Shown: positions 1 through 6,761 of the stretch, one piece after another | Position numbering within the stretch: the stretch's first letter is position 1 | Layout: every line of letters begins with the position of its first letter | Assembly: GCA_002293365.1 (NCBI GenBank) | Contig: DBDD01000318.1 | Coordinates: 1 to 11,809 of the forward strand | DNA length: 11,809 nt | Direction: 5' to 3' | DNA from: Christensenella sp. UBA941 | GTDB taxonomy: Bacteria; Bacillota; Clostridia; Christensenellales; UBA941 | Notes under the pieces: generated by a model | What the model was told of the DNA's origin: nothing | Databases searched by the model: none | The model's input: the letters and a program-made list of their open reading frames with translations, nothing else | Program-made: the position numbers and the translations under genes

Positions 1-40
1 TACTCACTGTACAGTTTTCAAGGTGCGCTCCCCGAAGGGC
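1..40 (-). promoter_or_regulatory. rRNA-operon-type transcribed leader (partial, runs off the left edge)
   Basis: Read on the minus strand, the sequence just downstream of the promoter at 48-76 contains a small GC hairpin with a TTC loop (about 27-42). It is followed by CCTTGAAAACTGTACAG at 7-23. A CTTGAAAACTG-type box is characteristic of rRNA leaders and 16S-23S spacers in Firmicutes, where it belongs to the antitermination region. No 16S or 23S sequence is visible inside the window, so the rRNA operon itself is an inference. The leader runs off base 1. Confidence 0.65.
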
Positions 41-47
41 GAGTGCT

Positions 48-101
48 ATTGTATCACGTCGCCCTCCTTAGTGCAAGTACTTTTTTTACAAACCTTTTAC
101 G
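48..101 (-). promoter_or_regulatory. Strong sigma-A-type promoter facing left, probably of an rRNA operon
   Basis: On the minus strand there is a -35 box TTGCAC (71-76), a 17-base spacer, and a -10 box TACAAT (48-53). This predicts a start near 41-42. The stretch directly upstream (about 77-101) is rich in A and T runs, as in the UP elements of rRNA promoters. The near-consensus boxes, A/T-rich upstream part and rRNA-type leader together argue for an rRNA promoter. The remaining bases, about 102-216, lie between this promoter and the 3' end of the methyltransferase gene. They hold T-rich runs but no clean terminator hairpin that I can see. Confidence 0.72.
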
Positions 102-216
102 ATGCTAAATAATCCGTTTTTTCGCCCGTTTTAGACGCTTTTTTCGGAAGCTTTGCGCATACCGATGGTCAACGGAAAGCAATATATCCTACGCAACGAA
201 AATAAATCGGGCTAGC

Positions 217-924
217 CTAAGCCAAATCCGGAATATTCGTGGCGAAAATGTCCGAGTTTATCTCATTAAGCATGCGAAGACCGTACTCATTTATAAAATC
301 ATACCTATTGTCTCGCATTGATACAAATCCATTACCTTGCTTTAATACTTCTACTTTCAAAACCACATGATTGTTCTTAATTATATTCCTCATGCCGCGA
401 AGAGCGGATAGCTCATGCCCTTCGACGTCAATTTTAACAAACACCATAGCGTCCGCAAGGTTCGGAAACATCGTATCCAGCGCCGTGCATTCAATCTCCT
501 TGCGTCCTTTATCCGAAATGAACGCCATGCCCCGGTTGTCTTGATAGTCAAGGCTCGATGAAATCCTTACCGTACCGGTATTGTCGGAAACGGCCAAATT
601 GTACGCATTGATATCTATCGCCCCGTTAAGAAATATCTGCGCCTGAAGCTGGGAATAGTTATACGCGTCCGCTTCAAAGGCATGAATTTCGTCGAAAAGC
701 TTCGACGTCCACGCGTGCAATGTATACAGTCCGAAATATGCGCCTAAATCGAAGAAAAACTTCCTTTTTCCGCTTCCATGCGGCCATAAAGCCGAAAAAT
801 AGTCGATCTCGCCTTTTTCCCAGTAGCCTTCGCTTAAAATAGTCCGATCCACCAGCGACCGGTCGTCGAGCAAAAGCTTCAAGCCTTGGTAATCGTAGAT
901 ACGAAAGTTTTTATAATTATCCAT
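217..924 (-). CDS. FkbM family SAM-dependent methyltransferase
   Basis: This is a 235-residue class I SAM-dependent methyltransferase of the FkbM type. The SAM-binding motif I is FFFDLGAYFGLYTLH (residues 57-71), followed by an acidic strand-2 motif HAFEAD (81-86). The family hallmark VKIDVEGHELSALRGM sits at 163-178. Family members O-methylate sugars, lipids or polyketides, and many lie in glycan or surface-polysaccharide clusters; the substrate here is unknown. There is no signal peptide or membrane segment, so it should be cytoplasmic. The ATG start is supported by GGAGG (930-934) five bases upstream. No glycosyltransferase is adjacent, so the gene looks isolated. It is transcribed divergently from ddh, and no clear terminator was found after its stop. 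Family assignment is firm; the reaction acceptor is not inferred. Confidence 0.9.
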   Translation of the reverse strand: MDNYKNFRIYDYQGLKLLLDDRSLVDRTILSEGYWEKGEIDYFSALWPHGSGKRKFFFDLGAYFGLYTLHAWTSKLFDEIHAFEADAYNYSQLQAQIFLNGAIDINAYNLAVSDNTGTVRISSSLDYQDNRGMAFISDKGRKEIECTALDTMFPNLADAMVFVKIDVEGHELSALRGMRNIIKNNHVVLKVEVLKQGNGFVSMRDNRYDFINEYGLRMLNEINSDIFATNIPDLA

Positions 925-958
925 TTAGCCCTCCATTTAAAGAATTGTATAAGCGCGC

Positions 959-964
959 ATTATA
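959..964 (-). promoter_or_regulatory. Candidate -10 box of the FkbM methyltransferase gene
   Basis: A perfect TATAAT lies on the minus strand about 35 bases upstream of the ATG. The matching -35 position (about 982-987, TGAAAT) is weak, and there is no TG extension. This is the best promoter candidate for the gene, but it may need an activator or may be chance in an A/T-rich patch. Confidence 0.4.
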
Positions 965-1017
965 TTATTGTATGGAATGCTATTTCATTATGTTAAGGCT
1001 GTTTACGCATGCGTTAA

Positions 1018-1055
1018 GCCGGATATTGCCGCAGTAATTCATTTTATCCGGCAAT
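1018..1055. repeat. Two overlapping inverted repeats upstream of the ddh promoter
   Basis: One perfect 8-bp inverted repeat pairs GCCGGATA (1018-1025) with TATCCGGC (1045-1052). A second perfect 7-bp repeat pairs ATTGCCG (1025-1031) with CGGCAAT (1049-1055). They share bases on both sides, so as RNA or cruciform structures they would be mutually exclusive. The repeats end at the -35 box of the ddh promoter. They could be an operator for a regulator, or a folding element if transcription starts further upstream. No function is established. Confidence 0.45.
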
Positions 1056-1084
1056 TGGACATCCTGCATACGCGCGTTTATACT
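1055..1084 (+). promoter_or_regulatory. Promoter of ddh
   Basis: The -35 box TTGGAC (1055-1060) and -10 box TATACT (1079-1084) are separated by 18 bases. The predicted start is near 1091, giving a leader of about 22 bases that contains the ribosome binding site AGGAGG (1101-1106). Both boxes are close to the sigma-A consensus. Confidence 0.6.
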
Positions 1085-1112
1085 GTTTATGTAATAGATG
1101 AGGAGGCCGAAG

Positions 1113-2009
1113 ATGAAACAAATAGCGATCATAGGATTTGGCAACGTAGGCAAGTGCGCGTATGAAGCGCTCCAAAGCGCCCCGGATATGGATCTTCGCT
1201 GTATCGTAGAAGCGCCGGGCGTTCCCGTCCCGCCAAGCTTAAGCGGGCTCTGGACAACCGATACAAAGGATATCCGCCGCTTTGGCGACGTAGATTGCGC
1301 TATACTCTGCCTGCCGTCGCGCATGTGCCCGGACGCCGCCGAGGAGCTCATGAAAATGGGCGTTTCCACGGTTGACGCCTTCGATATCCACACGGAGATT
1401 TTAGAAACGAAGCGCCGCCTGGACGCCGTCGCAAAGCAACATGGCGCGAAGGGCGTTATCTCCGCCGGGTGGGATCCCGGCAGCGACTCGATTATTCGCG
1501 CGCTTATGGAGGCCATGGCCCCGCGCGGCCTTTCCTATGTCGATTTTGGGCCGGGCATGAGCATGGGGCATTCCGTCGCTGTAAAAGCGATTGAAGGCGT
1601 GGAAAACGCCCTTTCGATGACTATACCGGCGGGGGCTGGCGTGCATCGCCGCATGGTCTACGTACAGCTAAAGCCTGGCGCGTCTTTGGAAAAAGTCACG
1701 CAGGCGATTTTAAACGATCCGTACTTTGTACACGATGAAACGCATGTAGAGCAGGTAGGCGACGTGTCGGCGCTCCTCGACATGGGGCACGGCGTACATA
1801 TGACCCGCAAGGGCGTTTCCGGCAATACGCACAATCAGCTCTTCGAGTTTTCCATGCGCATACACAATCCGGCGCTGACCGCCCAAATGCTCGTAAACGC
1901 GGCGCGGGCGGCGCTAAAGCAGCCGCCCGGATGCTATTCCCTAATCGAAATCCCGGTTATAGACCTTTTGCCGGGCGATAGAGGCGAGCTTATTCGCCGG
2001 TTGGTTTAG
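1113..2009 (+). CDS. ddh: meso-Diaminopimelate D-dehydrogenase
   Basis: This 298-residue enzyme interconverts L-tetrahydrodipicolinate, ammonia and NADPH with meso-2,6-diaminopimelate in one step. It thereby bypasses the succinylase or acetylase branches for lysine and peptidoglycan precursors in the cytoplasm. The N-terminal Rossmann fold has the nucleotide motif GFGNVG (residues 8-13). Family signatures follow: SAGWDPG (117-123), FGPGMSMGHS (145-154) and GVENALSMTIP (162-172). These correspond to the substrate- and cofactor-contacting loops of Corynebacterium glutamicum Ddh. The protein is about 30 residues shorter than that enzyme. I place the start at 1113 because AGGAGG (1101-1106) lies six bases upstream. 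An in-frame ATG at 1098 would leave that site inside the gene and has none of its own. The gene appears monocistronic, and no intrinsic terminator is visible in the 42 bases before the convergent gene. Confidence 0.93.
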   Translation: MKQIAIIGFGNVGKCAYEALQSAPDMDLRCIVEAPGVPVPPSLSGLWTTDTKDIRRFGDVDCAILCLPSRMCPDAAEELMKMGVSTVDAFDIHTEILETKRRLDAVAKQHGAKGVISAGWDPGSDSIIRALMEAMAPRGLSYVDFGPGMSMGHSVAVKAIEGVENALSMTIPAGAGVHRRMVYVQLKPGASLEKVTQAILNDPYFVHDETHVEQVGDVSALLDMGHGVHMTRKGVSGNTHNQLFEFSMRIHNPALTAQMLVNAARAALKQPPGCYSLIEIPVIDLLPGDRGELIRRLV

Positions 2010-2051
2010 AAGATAACTTGGAAAATTACAATAGCGTACTTTTCGCCGCCC

Positions 2052-5000
2052 CTACCGCCTTACGAGCTTCCCCGTACTATAGATATCGTACGATGAAGAT
2101 ACGTTTGCCCCGTTCGGTACGTTCGGGCGCGTGCTGAAGGTGACAATATTCCAAGAGTAGCCTGGCGCTTCGATAGTGCCGTGGCCGACGCCGTCCTCGC
2201 CTATGGTGACGATAGTTGAACGGCTTTCGTTCATCTGGACGGTAACGGTTTTCCCTATCATATTGGTTTTTGCGTTTGTGACGATTACTTTAAACGCAAA
2301 GGTATCGCCGGTTTTTTGGACGTCGTAGAGGACGGCTACTATGGGGGTGGGGGTGTCCTTTTTAGGCGTTTTGTCCTTGTCTTTATCCTTGTCCGCAGCC
2401 TGGCCGGGGCGCGCGGGGTCGGGGTCGGGGTCGGGGTCGGGTTCTTCGAGGGAGATGATGGAGAGATAGAAGGGCCCTTCGTGATCTCCAATATCTCCAA
2501 ATGTTACTTTATCAACTTCTTCTGCGGCCTCTTCAGTCTCGCCCTCTTTCTGAATTGCGCTGCCGATTACATTGAGCTCATCGCAGCTCAGAGCCCAAGT
2601 GCCGGAATCCCCGCCTTCTAAATTAATAGTGAGATTTGCGCCGTTTCCGGCGTTAATGCTGATTGCGTCTCCAGTCGCAATGATGCCATTGCACGTCATG
2701 CTAGTGCTCCCGCCAATATTCAAATTCACTGTGCCGCTATCGATATTTACGTCTCCATTGGCTGAGATGCCACTCACACCGCCGACGTGTCCTGCGTGAA
2801 CGATATTCAAAGTGCCGCCGCCTGAAATTTTCAGGGGGCCGTCTATTAATATGACAGAACCGACTTCGTTGTAAGTTACGGTATTGTTGCCCGCAAGCAC
2901 GATGTTCAGGCCCAGGCCCTCGGTTTTAATCGGCCCGCCTTGGTAGCCCGTGAGCGTCAGGGTGTTGGTAGCGGGGTCGTATTCGGCTGTGCCCCCGCCT
3001 ACGCCTACCGTAAAGTCCGGATCAGTTAGAATGTCCGTACCGCCGTCAACCGTGATGCTTGCGCCCGCCGGGAAAGTATACGCCGTCGCCTCGGCCCTGT
3101 AGACCTTGTATTTTATGCCCGTAGCGTCTCCGTCGTAATCTTCAAGCGCTTTGCTCACAACATTCCAGGAAGCCGTATTATCTATTGCTATCGTCGCGGT
3201 TACGTCCGTGCCGGTATCATATGCCGGAGCGCCCGCGACAGGAAGCTGGAGAATATTCCGTACGAGGTAAACGATATTCGTCCAGTTGGATAAGTTGCCC
3301 GCAGCCGTGGTATCAACAAGACTATCGTTGGAAGTCTCGTAAGCCCCCTCGGCCAGTAAAATTGAGTTCAACGTCGTGTCGGGAGCGAGATCAAGAAGCA
3401 GCGCTTTGTATTCCGGCTCAATGTTCAATAAATTGATCACGTCGTCGGCGATGTATAAGCCGTCGGAATACACGTACTCGAAAGTGTTAACCTCCGTGCC
3501 GTTTTGCATTATTGAGACGGCGCCGACGTAGATATTGCCGCCTGTGAGGATGACGGGCGGGGGCCCGGGAGGGCCGATGTAGACGTACGCTTTGCTTACG
3601 CCTCCTCCGCTGATCGTTACCGCGTCGACTGTTTGCGCGCTACCCGCGTCGTTTCCCTCTTTTATTAGAGCGTCGCCAGTAATGCTAACGCCGTCGACAG
3701 GTTTGCACCACAAAGCAGCGTCAATATCCGCAGCCACGCTGACAACGAGCTCCGTACCTCCGGCCATGTCAATTGCAATAGTGCCATTACTGCCAAAACT
3801 TATTCCGCGTTCGTTTCCGGTTTTATTTACGCCGATGTTTACCAAAGCGCCGTTCCGAATATATAATGTCTTATCAGCAGCCCCAATATTAATACCAATA
3901 GCTGAAAATCCGCCGAGGCCGCCGGCTGCAATTGTAATATCGACGTCGCCCCCGGATATCGTTGCATCGTTTTGACAATATATACCAGTAATGCCGCCCG
4001 AGCCTAATATTATATCTATATCGCTGTTTATAAGGCTTACGCCCCCGGCGTTGCGTGTTTCTATGCCGTTGCTGCCGCCAGCGCCCGTTTGTATATAGAC
4101 CGTACTGCCTTCGATATTTACATTCACGCCACAGATTCCAGTTTGAAAGACGGGGCTTCCTGCTGTAGATATAGCGACTTTGCCGCCATCTATAGTTACG
4201 TCGCCTTCGGCATAAATACCATAATTATCGCCCGTGGTTTGACTATTTATTAAGGTTAGCAAGTAGCCGCCTGTGATTTCTAATGAGCCGCCTTCCACTT
4301 TAAATGGGGGCGTAGTTAGAGTATTTCTTACGGTACTCGCTCCGTCAACCTGTATCTTCAAATCCATACCTTCGGCTACAATCGCGCCGAGATCGTAGCC
4401 GTCCAGCGTCAGTGTTTTGGTGGCATGGTCGTACTGTGCGGCGGGAATGCTATTCACTGTACCCACTGCTTCGGCTCCGCCGGTTACATAAGCCACGCCG
4501 TTCACCCACAGATTGCCGGAGGGCACGGCGGGGCCGATGTAGACGTAGGGCTTGCTGCTGTGCTGCCAAGTTTCGAACGTGTTTAGCGTAAGCGACGGCA
4601 CAGTCGCGCCGGTCGCGCTATCGCCCTCTCTGAAGGTCGCGCTGCTGCCGGTGACGCTGACCGGGCTGCCAAGCAATGCGGCGGAGTGAGTGGCCGCGCC
4701 CGAAGCGTCGATAGTCAAAACCGCACTGTTCGCGTTTATCGTAACCGGAGCGGTGCTGTTCGCGCCGATTCCGTAGTTATAGTTATTTGCTCCTGAGCCG
4801 TTCGCCAAATCGATGTTTATCGTGCCGCCCTGGATGTCCACGCCGCCGCGAGCGCCGAATATCGCGTAGTTTGTCCCGGTCGTTCTTTGGTGGTTGATGT
4901 TCAGCGTGCCGCTGCCGGAGATCGTCACTTTATTATTGTCGGCTGCGTCTATTCCGACGGCGGTTATGTCCGCGCCGTAGGTAATGGTATTGTTGCTGCT

Positions 5001-6245
5001 GGGCGCTAGTACGATGTTCAAGTCCATGTCGTCGGCGAGAATCGCGCCGCCGGTGTAGCCGTTAAGCGTTAGTGTGTTATTGAGGGCGTTGTAGGTAACC
5101 CCTGTGGGCTTTTCGGCTGCCGTCTCCGCGCTGTTCTGTACTATGACAACGTTGTTTACCGTGAGCTTGCCGCTGGGGGCGGGGCCGATGTAGACGTACG
5201 AGACGCTGCGGCTGGTCAGACCGCTGGTGCCGTTGCCGACGACAGTTCCCGGGTATGTGCCCGCTCTTACGATTGCGCCCGCGTCGGCGCTTACAGAGCC
5301 GAAATACAAGGCGCGGGTGATTGTGTTTGTATTGATTTCAAGCTCCGAGCCGAAATTGGTTTCTACGTATATACTTCCGGTCACAGCTACGCCGTCGGAT
5401 GTCGCTCCCGTTGTAACTACTTCGACATTAACGGACGCGCCGAATTCGATAGACAAATCGCCGCTTTGCAGACTTATGCCGTCCGTCCCGCTTGTGGTGT
5501 CGAGCAAGGAGATATTGACCTCAGCGCCGAGTATTGTCATGTCGCCGGAATATACATCTATGCCGGTAGGGCCTGAAAAACCCGATACAGCAGGCGGTCC
5601 CGATATTGTTATGTTGATTTCTCCGTCGGTTATCATTATATCGTTTTCGCTAGATATGCCATAAACGTAATCGCCGTCAACCATGTTTATATCGATGCGC
5701 TCGCCGCTGCTTATCGTTAACTTTCCATAAGAGCGTATGCCATAAACTTGGCCCCGGCCATTCTGCATATCTATATCGACAGCGCCCCCGATTATCTCCA
5801 AATCACTGGTTCCGTAGTCCGCGCTATTCAATATCGCGCTGTTATTTCCTGTGGTTGTGACTTTCAGCGTAGTCCTGTAGTCGCCGTCGATGATCAGGTT
5901 ACCGGCATCGCTGTATATGCCTTTGGCGGCGATGGCGTTAATCGTGAGGCCGGAATGCTTAACAGTCAAATTCATGCCTTCCGCAATGATTCCGCCTGTT
6001 CCGGAAGCTGGCGCGATAGTTTGGTTTGGCTTCATAGTCAAGGTATAGTCGTAGTCTCCGGTTTTTGTGATAGAATCTACCGAGTCGGGCAAGCTTTGCG
6101 CGACAAAGTCAAGCAGCACCGGCTCGCCGCCAACACGTAAGTCGCCGTCCGCCGCCTTCGCTTCCCCCGGCATCAAAACCAACACCAAGCACGCCGCCGC
6201 CAAACCGACAAGCGCCGTCAGCGTCTTCCGAATAATCCCCATCAT
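2052..6245 (-). CDS. Large secreted modular repeat protein, probable beta-helix surface protein with carbohydrate-binding-like modules
   Basis: This is a 1397-residue exported protein. A Sec signal peptide (residues 1-31) has a basic start, a hydrophobic core and an AKA cleavage site. The body is built of related Gly/Asn/Thr/Ile-rich modules. Their strands repeat the theme 'GI + D-hT-I-GG-h-I' every 20-30 residues, as in parallel beta-helix folds. Module starts share a Y-TLTL-GY-G-I signature (about 385-402, 605-622, 1089-1106), and a VYIGP junction ends three modules (351-355, 568-572, 888-892). Residues 925-1060 are a different, partly helical-looking insert. A Pro-Asp then Lys-Asp linker (1268-1301) leads to a unique domain at 1302-1397. 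There is no LPXTG, SLH or membrane anchor. Clostridial proteins of this style are often annotated as carbohydrate-binding-domain proteins; I infer a surface or adhesion role. GGAGG lies five bases before the first ATG; a second ATG follows directly. I see no convincing promoter. Confidence 0.82.
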   Translation of the reverse strand: MMGIIRKTLTALVGLAAACLVLVLMPGEAKAADGDLRVGGEPVLLDFVAQSLPDSVDSITKTGDYDYTLTMKPNQTIAPASGTGGIIAEGMNLTVKHSGLTINAIAAKGIYSDAGNLIIDGDYRTTLKVTTTGNNSAILNSADYGTSDLEIIGGAVDIDMQNGRGQVYGIRSYGKLTISSGERIDINMVDGDYVYGISSENDIMITDGEINITISGPPAVSGFSGPTGIDVYSGDMTILGAEVNISLLDTTSGTDGISLQSGDLSIEFGASVNVEVVTTGATSDGVAVTGSIYVETNFGSELEINTNTITRALYFGSVSADAGAIVRAGTYPGTVVGNGTSGLTSRSVSYVYIGPAPSGKLTVNNVVIVQNSAETAAEKPTGVTYNALNNTLTLNGYTGGAILADDMDLNIVLAPSSNNTITYGADITAVGIDAADNNKVTISGSGTLNINHQRTTGTNYAIFGARGGVDIQGGTINIDLANGSGANNYNYGIGANSTAPVTINANSAVLTIDASGAATHSAALLGSPVSVTGSSATFREGDSATGATVPSLTLNTFETWQHSSKPYVYIGPAVPSGNLWVNGVAYVTGGAEAVGTVNSIPAAQYDHATKTLTLDGYDLGAIVAEGMDLKIQVDGASTVRNTLTTPPFKVEGGSLEITGGYLLTLINSQTTGDNYGIYAEGDVTIDGGKVAISTAGSPVFQTGICGVNVNIEGSTVYIQTGAGGSNGIETRNAGGVSLINSDIDIILGSGGITGIYCQNDATISGGDVDITIAAGGLGGFSAIGINIGAADKTLYIRNGALVNIGVNKTGNERGISFGSNGTIAIDMAGGTELVVSVAADIDAALWCKPVDGVSITGDALIKEGNDAGSAQTVDAVTISGGGVSKAYVYIGPPGPPPVILTGGNIYVGAVSIMQNGTEVNTFEYVYSDGLYIADDVINLLNIEPEYKALLLDLAPDTTLNSILLAEGAYETSNDSLVDTTAAGNLSNWTNIVYLVRNILQLPVAGAPAYDTGTDVTATIAIDNTASWNVVSKALEDYDGDATGIKYKVYRAEATAYTFPAGASITVDGGTDILTDPDFTVGVGGGTAEYDPATNTLTLTGYQGGPIKTEGLGLNIVLAGNNTVTYNEVGSVILIDGPLKISGGGTLNIVHAGHVGGVSGISANGDVNIDSGTVNLNIGGSTSMTCNGIIATGDAISINAGNGANLTINLEGGDSGTWALSCDELNVIGSAIQKEGETEEAAEEVDKVTFGDIGDHEGPFYLSIISLEEPDPDPDPDPARPGQAADKDKDKDKTPKKDTPTPIVAVLYDVQKTGDTFAFKVIVTNAKTNMIGKTVTVQMNESRSTIVTIGEDGVGHGTIEAPGYSWNIVTFSTRPNVPNGANVSSSYDIYSTGKLVRR
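2406..2441 (+). repeat. G-run array with G-quadruplex potential, encoding the Pro-Asp linker of the surface protein
   Basis: Six runs of three or four G lie at 2406-2409, 2415-2418, 2421-2424, 2427-2430, 2433-2436 and 2439-2441. The last five are separated by only TC. They satisfy the usual four-run G-quadruplex pattern on the plus strand, which is the template strand of the minus-strand gene. The hexamer repeat GGGGTC encodes the PDPDPDPDP part of the linker, and the adjacent KDKDKDKDK stretch is also repetitive DNA. Such arrays can change length by slippage in steps of two residues without a frameshift. Confidence 0.6.
3571..5198. repeat. Three copies of a 17-bp direct repeat at module junctions of the surface protein gene
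   Basis: The identical 17-mer GGGCCGATGTAGACGTA (plus strand) occurs at 3571-3587, 4531-4547 and 5182-5198. It encodes the (Y)VYIGP junction motif. The conservation marks the boundaries of duplicated modules and could serve as homology for recombination that changes module number. Confidence 0.7.
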
Positions 6246-6291
6246 CTTATCCTCCCGCGTATCAAAAAACTTGATTATTGCTTATCCTGTA

Positions 6292-6441
6292 GGCGCGTAC
6301 TGCGCGCCCGCGACGATTATGAATGTCTGGCATTGGGGTCGACCACCCCGGCCCTTCGGGCCACCCCTCCACGGAGGGGAATTAACGCAATCGGCCCACG
6401 CGTCCCTATTCCCCTCCTGTGGAGGGGTGCCGCCCGCAGCA
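6292..6441. repeat. Composite palindromic interspersed element (REP-like), non-coding
   Basis: Several hairpin-forming units follow one another in this GC-rich stretch. They are: GGCGCG/CGCGCC (6292-6297 with 6303-6308); GGGGT/ACCCC (6335-6339 with 6345-6349); GGCCC-TTC-GGGCC (6350-6362); and two arms of about 21 bases (6362-6382 and 6408-6429). The two arms are near-perfect inverted repeats of each other, and each arm is also a small CCCCTCC/GGAGGGG hairpin. The element sits upstream of the surface-protein gene and differs sharply from the A/T-rich DNA to its right. From memory, similar hairpin clusters occur in intergenic regions of gut Clostridia, but I could not search for this one. Short open frames crossing it are not credible genes. 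Confidence 0.65.
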
Positions 6442-6717
6442 AAAAACCTTAATTTTTGAGCTACTATTTTCCATTGAGAAATTTGACCATAAAGCATACA
6501 CTAAGACATAGGTATTCCAATGACTGAAAAACGGCGCTCCACAGTCATTTATGAAAAGCCTCTTTATATATAGAGTAGGCTCCTTAGCAAGGTTAGACAA
6601 TACGGGTTTTTCGTTGGGGTGACGTTTTTCAGTGTTGGTTTTTCGTTGGGTATGCCCCATTTTAGGGCATTATTCGATTTGGCTATCGTAAAAATACTGG
6701 CTATTGCTATCGTTGCG
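6442..6717. other. A/T-rich non-coding spacer with several small inverted and direct repeats
   Basis: No gene is supported here. The following structures are visible. AATGACTG (6519-6526) pairs with CAGTCATT (6542-6549) across a 15-base loop. AGCCT...AGGCT (6557-6581) encloses an almost palindromic TATATA-centred core. GGTTTTTCGTTGGG occurs twice in direct orientation (6605-6618 and 6637-6650). ATGCCC/GGGCAT (6652-6657 with 6665-6670) forms a hairpin without a following T-run, so it is not a typical terminator. Any of these could be operators for the LuxR-type regulators encoded just downstream, or remnants of a miniature element. Function is unknown. Confidence 0.45.
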
Positions 6718-6726
6718 TGATACAAT
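6718..6726 (+). promoter_or_regulatory. Candidate extended -10 promoter of the tandem LuxR-type genes
   Basis: TGATACAAT combines a TG extension with a good -10 box (TACAAT, 6721-6726). The -35 position is weak. The predicted start near 6733 gives a leader of about 29 bases that includes GAGAGG (6745-6750). If correct, it rules out translation from the in-frame GTG at 6717. Confidence 0.45.
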
Positions 6727-6761
6727 TTTATAAAGCAGCTAATCGAGAGGTCACGACAGCT

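Noticed and set aside
1098..1112. Upstream in-frame ATG as the ddh start
   Set aside because: The strong AGGAGG at 1101-1106 would fall inside the gene; ATG 1113 has ideal spacing and matches the family N-terminus.
1000..1112. Lysine riboswitch upstream of ddh
   Set aside because: The predicted leader is only about 22 bases, and the whole intergenic region is too short and lacks recognisable lysine-riboswitch helices.
980..1516. Minus-strand open frame of 178 codons opposite ddh
   Set aside because: It lies antisense to a clear, conserved gene, and its composition is that expected from the complementary strand.
2010..2051. Bidirectional terminator between ddh and the surface protein gene
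   Set aside because: No stem with adjacent T-run can be formed in the 42 bases on either strand.
2316..5664. Several plus-strand open frames within the surface protein gene
   Set aside because: They are antisense to a long repetitive coding frame and show Pro/Val-rich low-complexity translations with no domain signal.
6605..6650. Duplicated 14-mer as a CRISPR remnant
   Set aside because: There are only two copies with a gap of about 18 bases, and no cas genes, leader or further repeats.
6652..6670. ATGCCC/GGGCAT hairpin as an intrinsic terminator
   Set aside because: The stem is short, it is not followed by a T-run on either strand, and no gene ends nearby.
6717..6761. GTG 6717 as start of the first LuxR-type gene
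   Set aside because: No ribosome binding site precedes it, it overlaps a probable extended -10 promoter, and the extra residues do not align with the paralogue.
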